DNA from: DATBHM01 sp036557505
GTDB lineage: Bacteria; Actinomycetota; UBA4738; JACQTL01
Length of the DNA: 5,167 bases
Direction: 5' to 3'
Assembly: GCA_036557505.1 (NCBI GenBank)
Contig: DATBHM010000011.1
Coordinates: 1 to 5,167, forward strand
The position numbers and the translations under genes are program-made. The notes beneath the pieces were generated by a model. That model saw nothing but the letters and a program-made list of their open reading frames with translations, did not search any database and was not told where the DNA came from. Positions 5,023-5,167 of the stretch are shown here, piece after piece (position 1 is the stretch's first letter; every line of letters starts with the position of its first letter).

Positions 5023-5134
5023 TTCACCACATCCGGCCGAACGTGGTTACCGCGCGGTAGGTCGGGACAGGGCGGTGTACCGCTTGCAACGGTTTGGCAC
5101 TACCCTTCGACCGCTATCGCTGGAGGGGATCGGG
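5023..5134. promoter_or_regulatory. Divergent intergenic region with two GC-rich palindromes
   Basis: This gap separates citrate synthase (minus) from a probable plus-strand gene. It holds a perfect 12-base palindrome TACCGCGCGGTA (5048-5059) and an inverted repeat GCGGT-GT-ACCGC (5072-5083). Both use the same five-base half-site ACCGC/GCGGT, in opposite orders, with centres 24 bases apart. TTGCAA (5084-5089) follows. TACCCT (5101-5106) is a possible -10 for the plus-strand gene, though no good -35 is found at 16-19 bases. No clear TANNNT box is seen for citrate synthase; TAACCA on the minus strand (5049-5044) is the nearest. A regulator binding here is an inference. Confidence 0.45.
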
Positions 5135-5167
5135 GTGGAGCTCGCACCGGGGACCGAGATCGCCGGA
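5135..5167 (+). CDS. Probable start of a divergent gene, 3' truncated by the window
   Basis: A GTG at 5135 is preceded by GGAGGGG (5122-5128) with six bases between, a strong ribosome binding site, and by a TACCCT -10-like box at 5101. It reads MELAPGTEIAG and is still open at the window edge. Only eleven residues are visible, so no product can be assigned. The opening resembles the lead-in of some actinobacterial Ser/Thr protein kinases, where a similar GTxIAG stretch precedes the Gly-rich ATP loop, but that is only a guess. Confidence 0.5.
   Translation, partial: MELAPGTEIAG

Noticed and set aside
5095..5109. Sigma-54-like promoter, TGGCAC-N5-TTCG
   Set aside because: The -24 half is perfect, but the -12 half has CG where the essential GC should be, and actinobacteria generally lack sigma-54.

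Overview
The window reads as chromosomal core-metabolism DNA from a high-GC (roughly 70% by eye) actinobacterium-like organism. Support comes from the strong G/C third-position bias, frequent GTG starts, TANNNT-type -10 boxes placed a few bases before start codons, and the purH-folD neighbourhood common in Actinomycetota. The citrate synthase is the short type and, from memory, closely resembles Bacillus CitZ, so a deep-branching actinobacterial lineage is possible. I cannot fix a genus.

Left part, plus strand: the 3' end of purH (to 280), then folD (324-1205) and a methylenetetrahydrofolate reductase-family gene (1202-2125). FolD and the reductase overlap by four bases (GTGA). Together they form a one-carbon unit. 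PurH consumes 10-formyl-THF in purine synthesis. FolD interconverts 10-formyl-, methenyl- and methylene-THF. The reductase would draw methylene-THF off to methyl-THF for methionine.

Middle, plus strand: two small membrane proteins of unknown function. The first (2194-2706) has a DUF4234-type membrane core and a proline-rich C-terminal tail. The second (2741-3382) has a proline/glutamine/tyrosine-rich N-terminal tail followed by four predicted membrane segments. Each has its own recognisable promoter.

Right part, minus strand: citrate synthase (start best placed at 4992, stop at 3850) followed by a two-CBS-domain protein (3853-3389) that starts inside the citrate synthase stop codon (ATGA overlap). 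This operon converges on the membrane-protein gene with six bases between the stop codons, and one hairpin spans both stops. Upstream of citrate synthase is a divergent intergenic region with two GC-rich palindromes. A further plus-strand gene appears to begin at 5135 and run off the window.

No mobile element, CRISPR array, tRNA or rRNA is seen. The content is mostly ordinary housekeeping. The points of interest are the citrate synthase/CBS coupling, the paired proline-tailed membrane proteins, the recurrent TAGGNT promoters with very short or absent leaders, the hairpins at gene ends, and the palindromes in the divergent promoter region.
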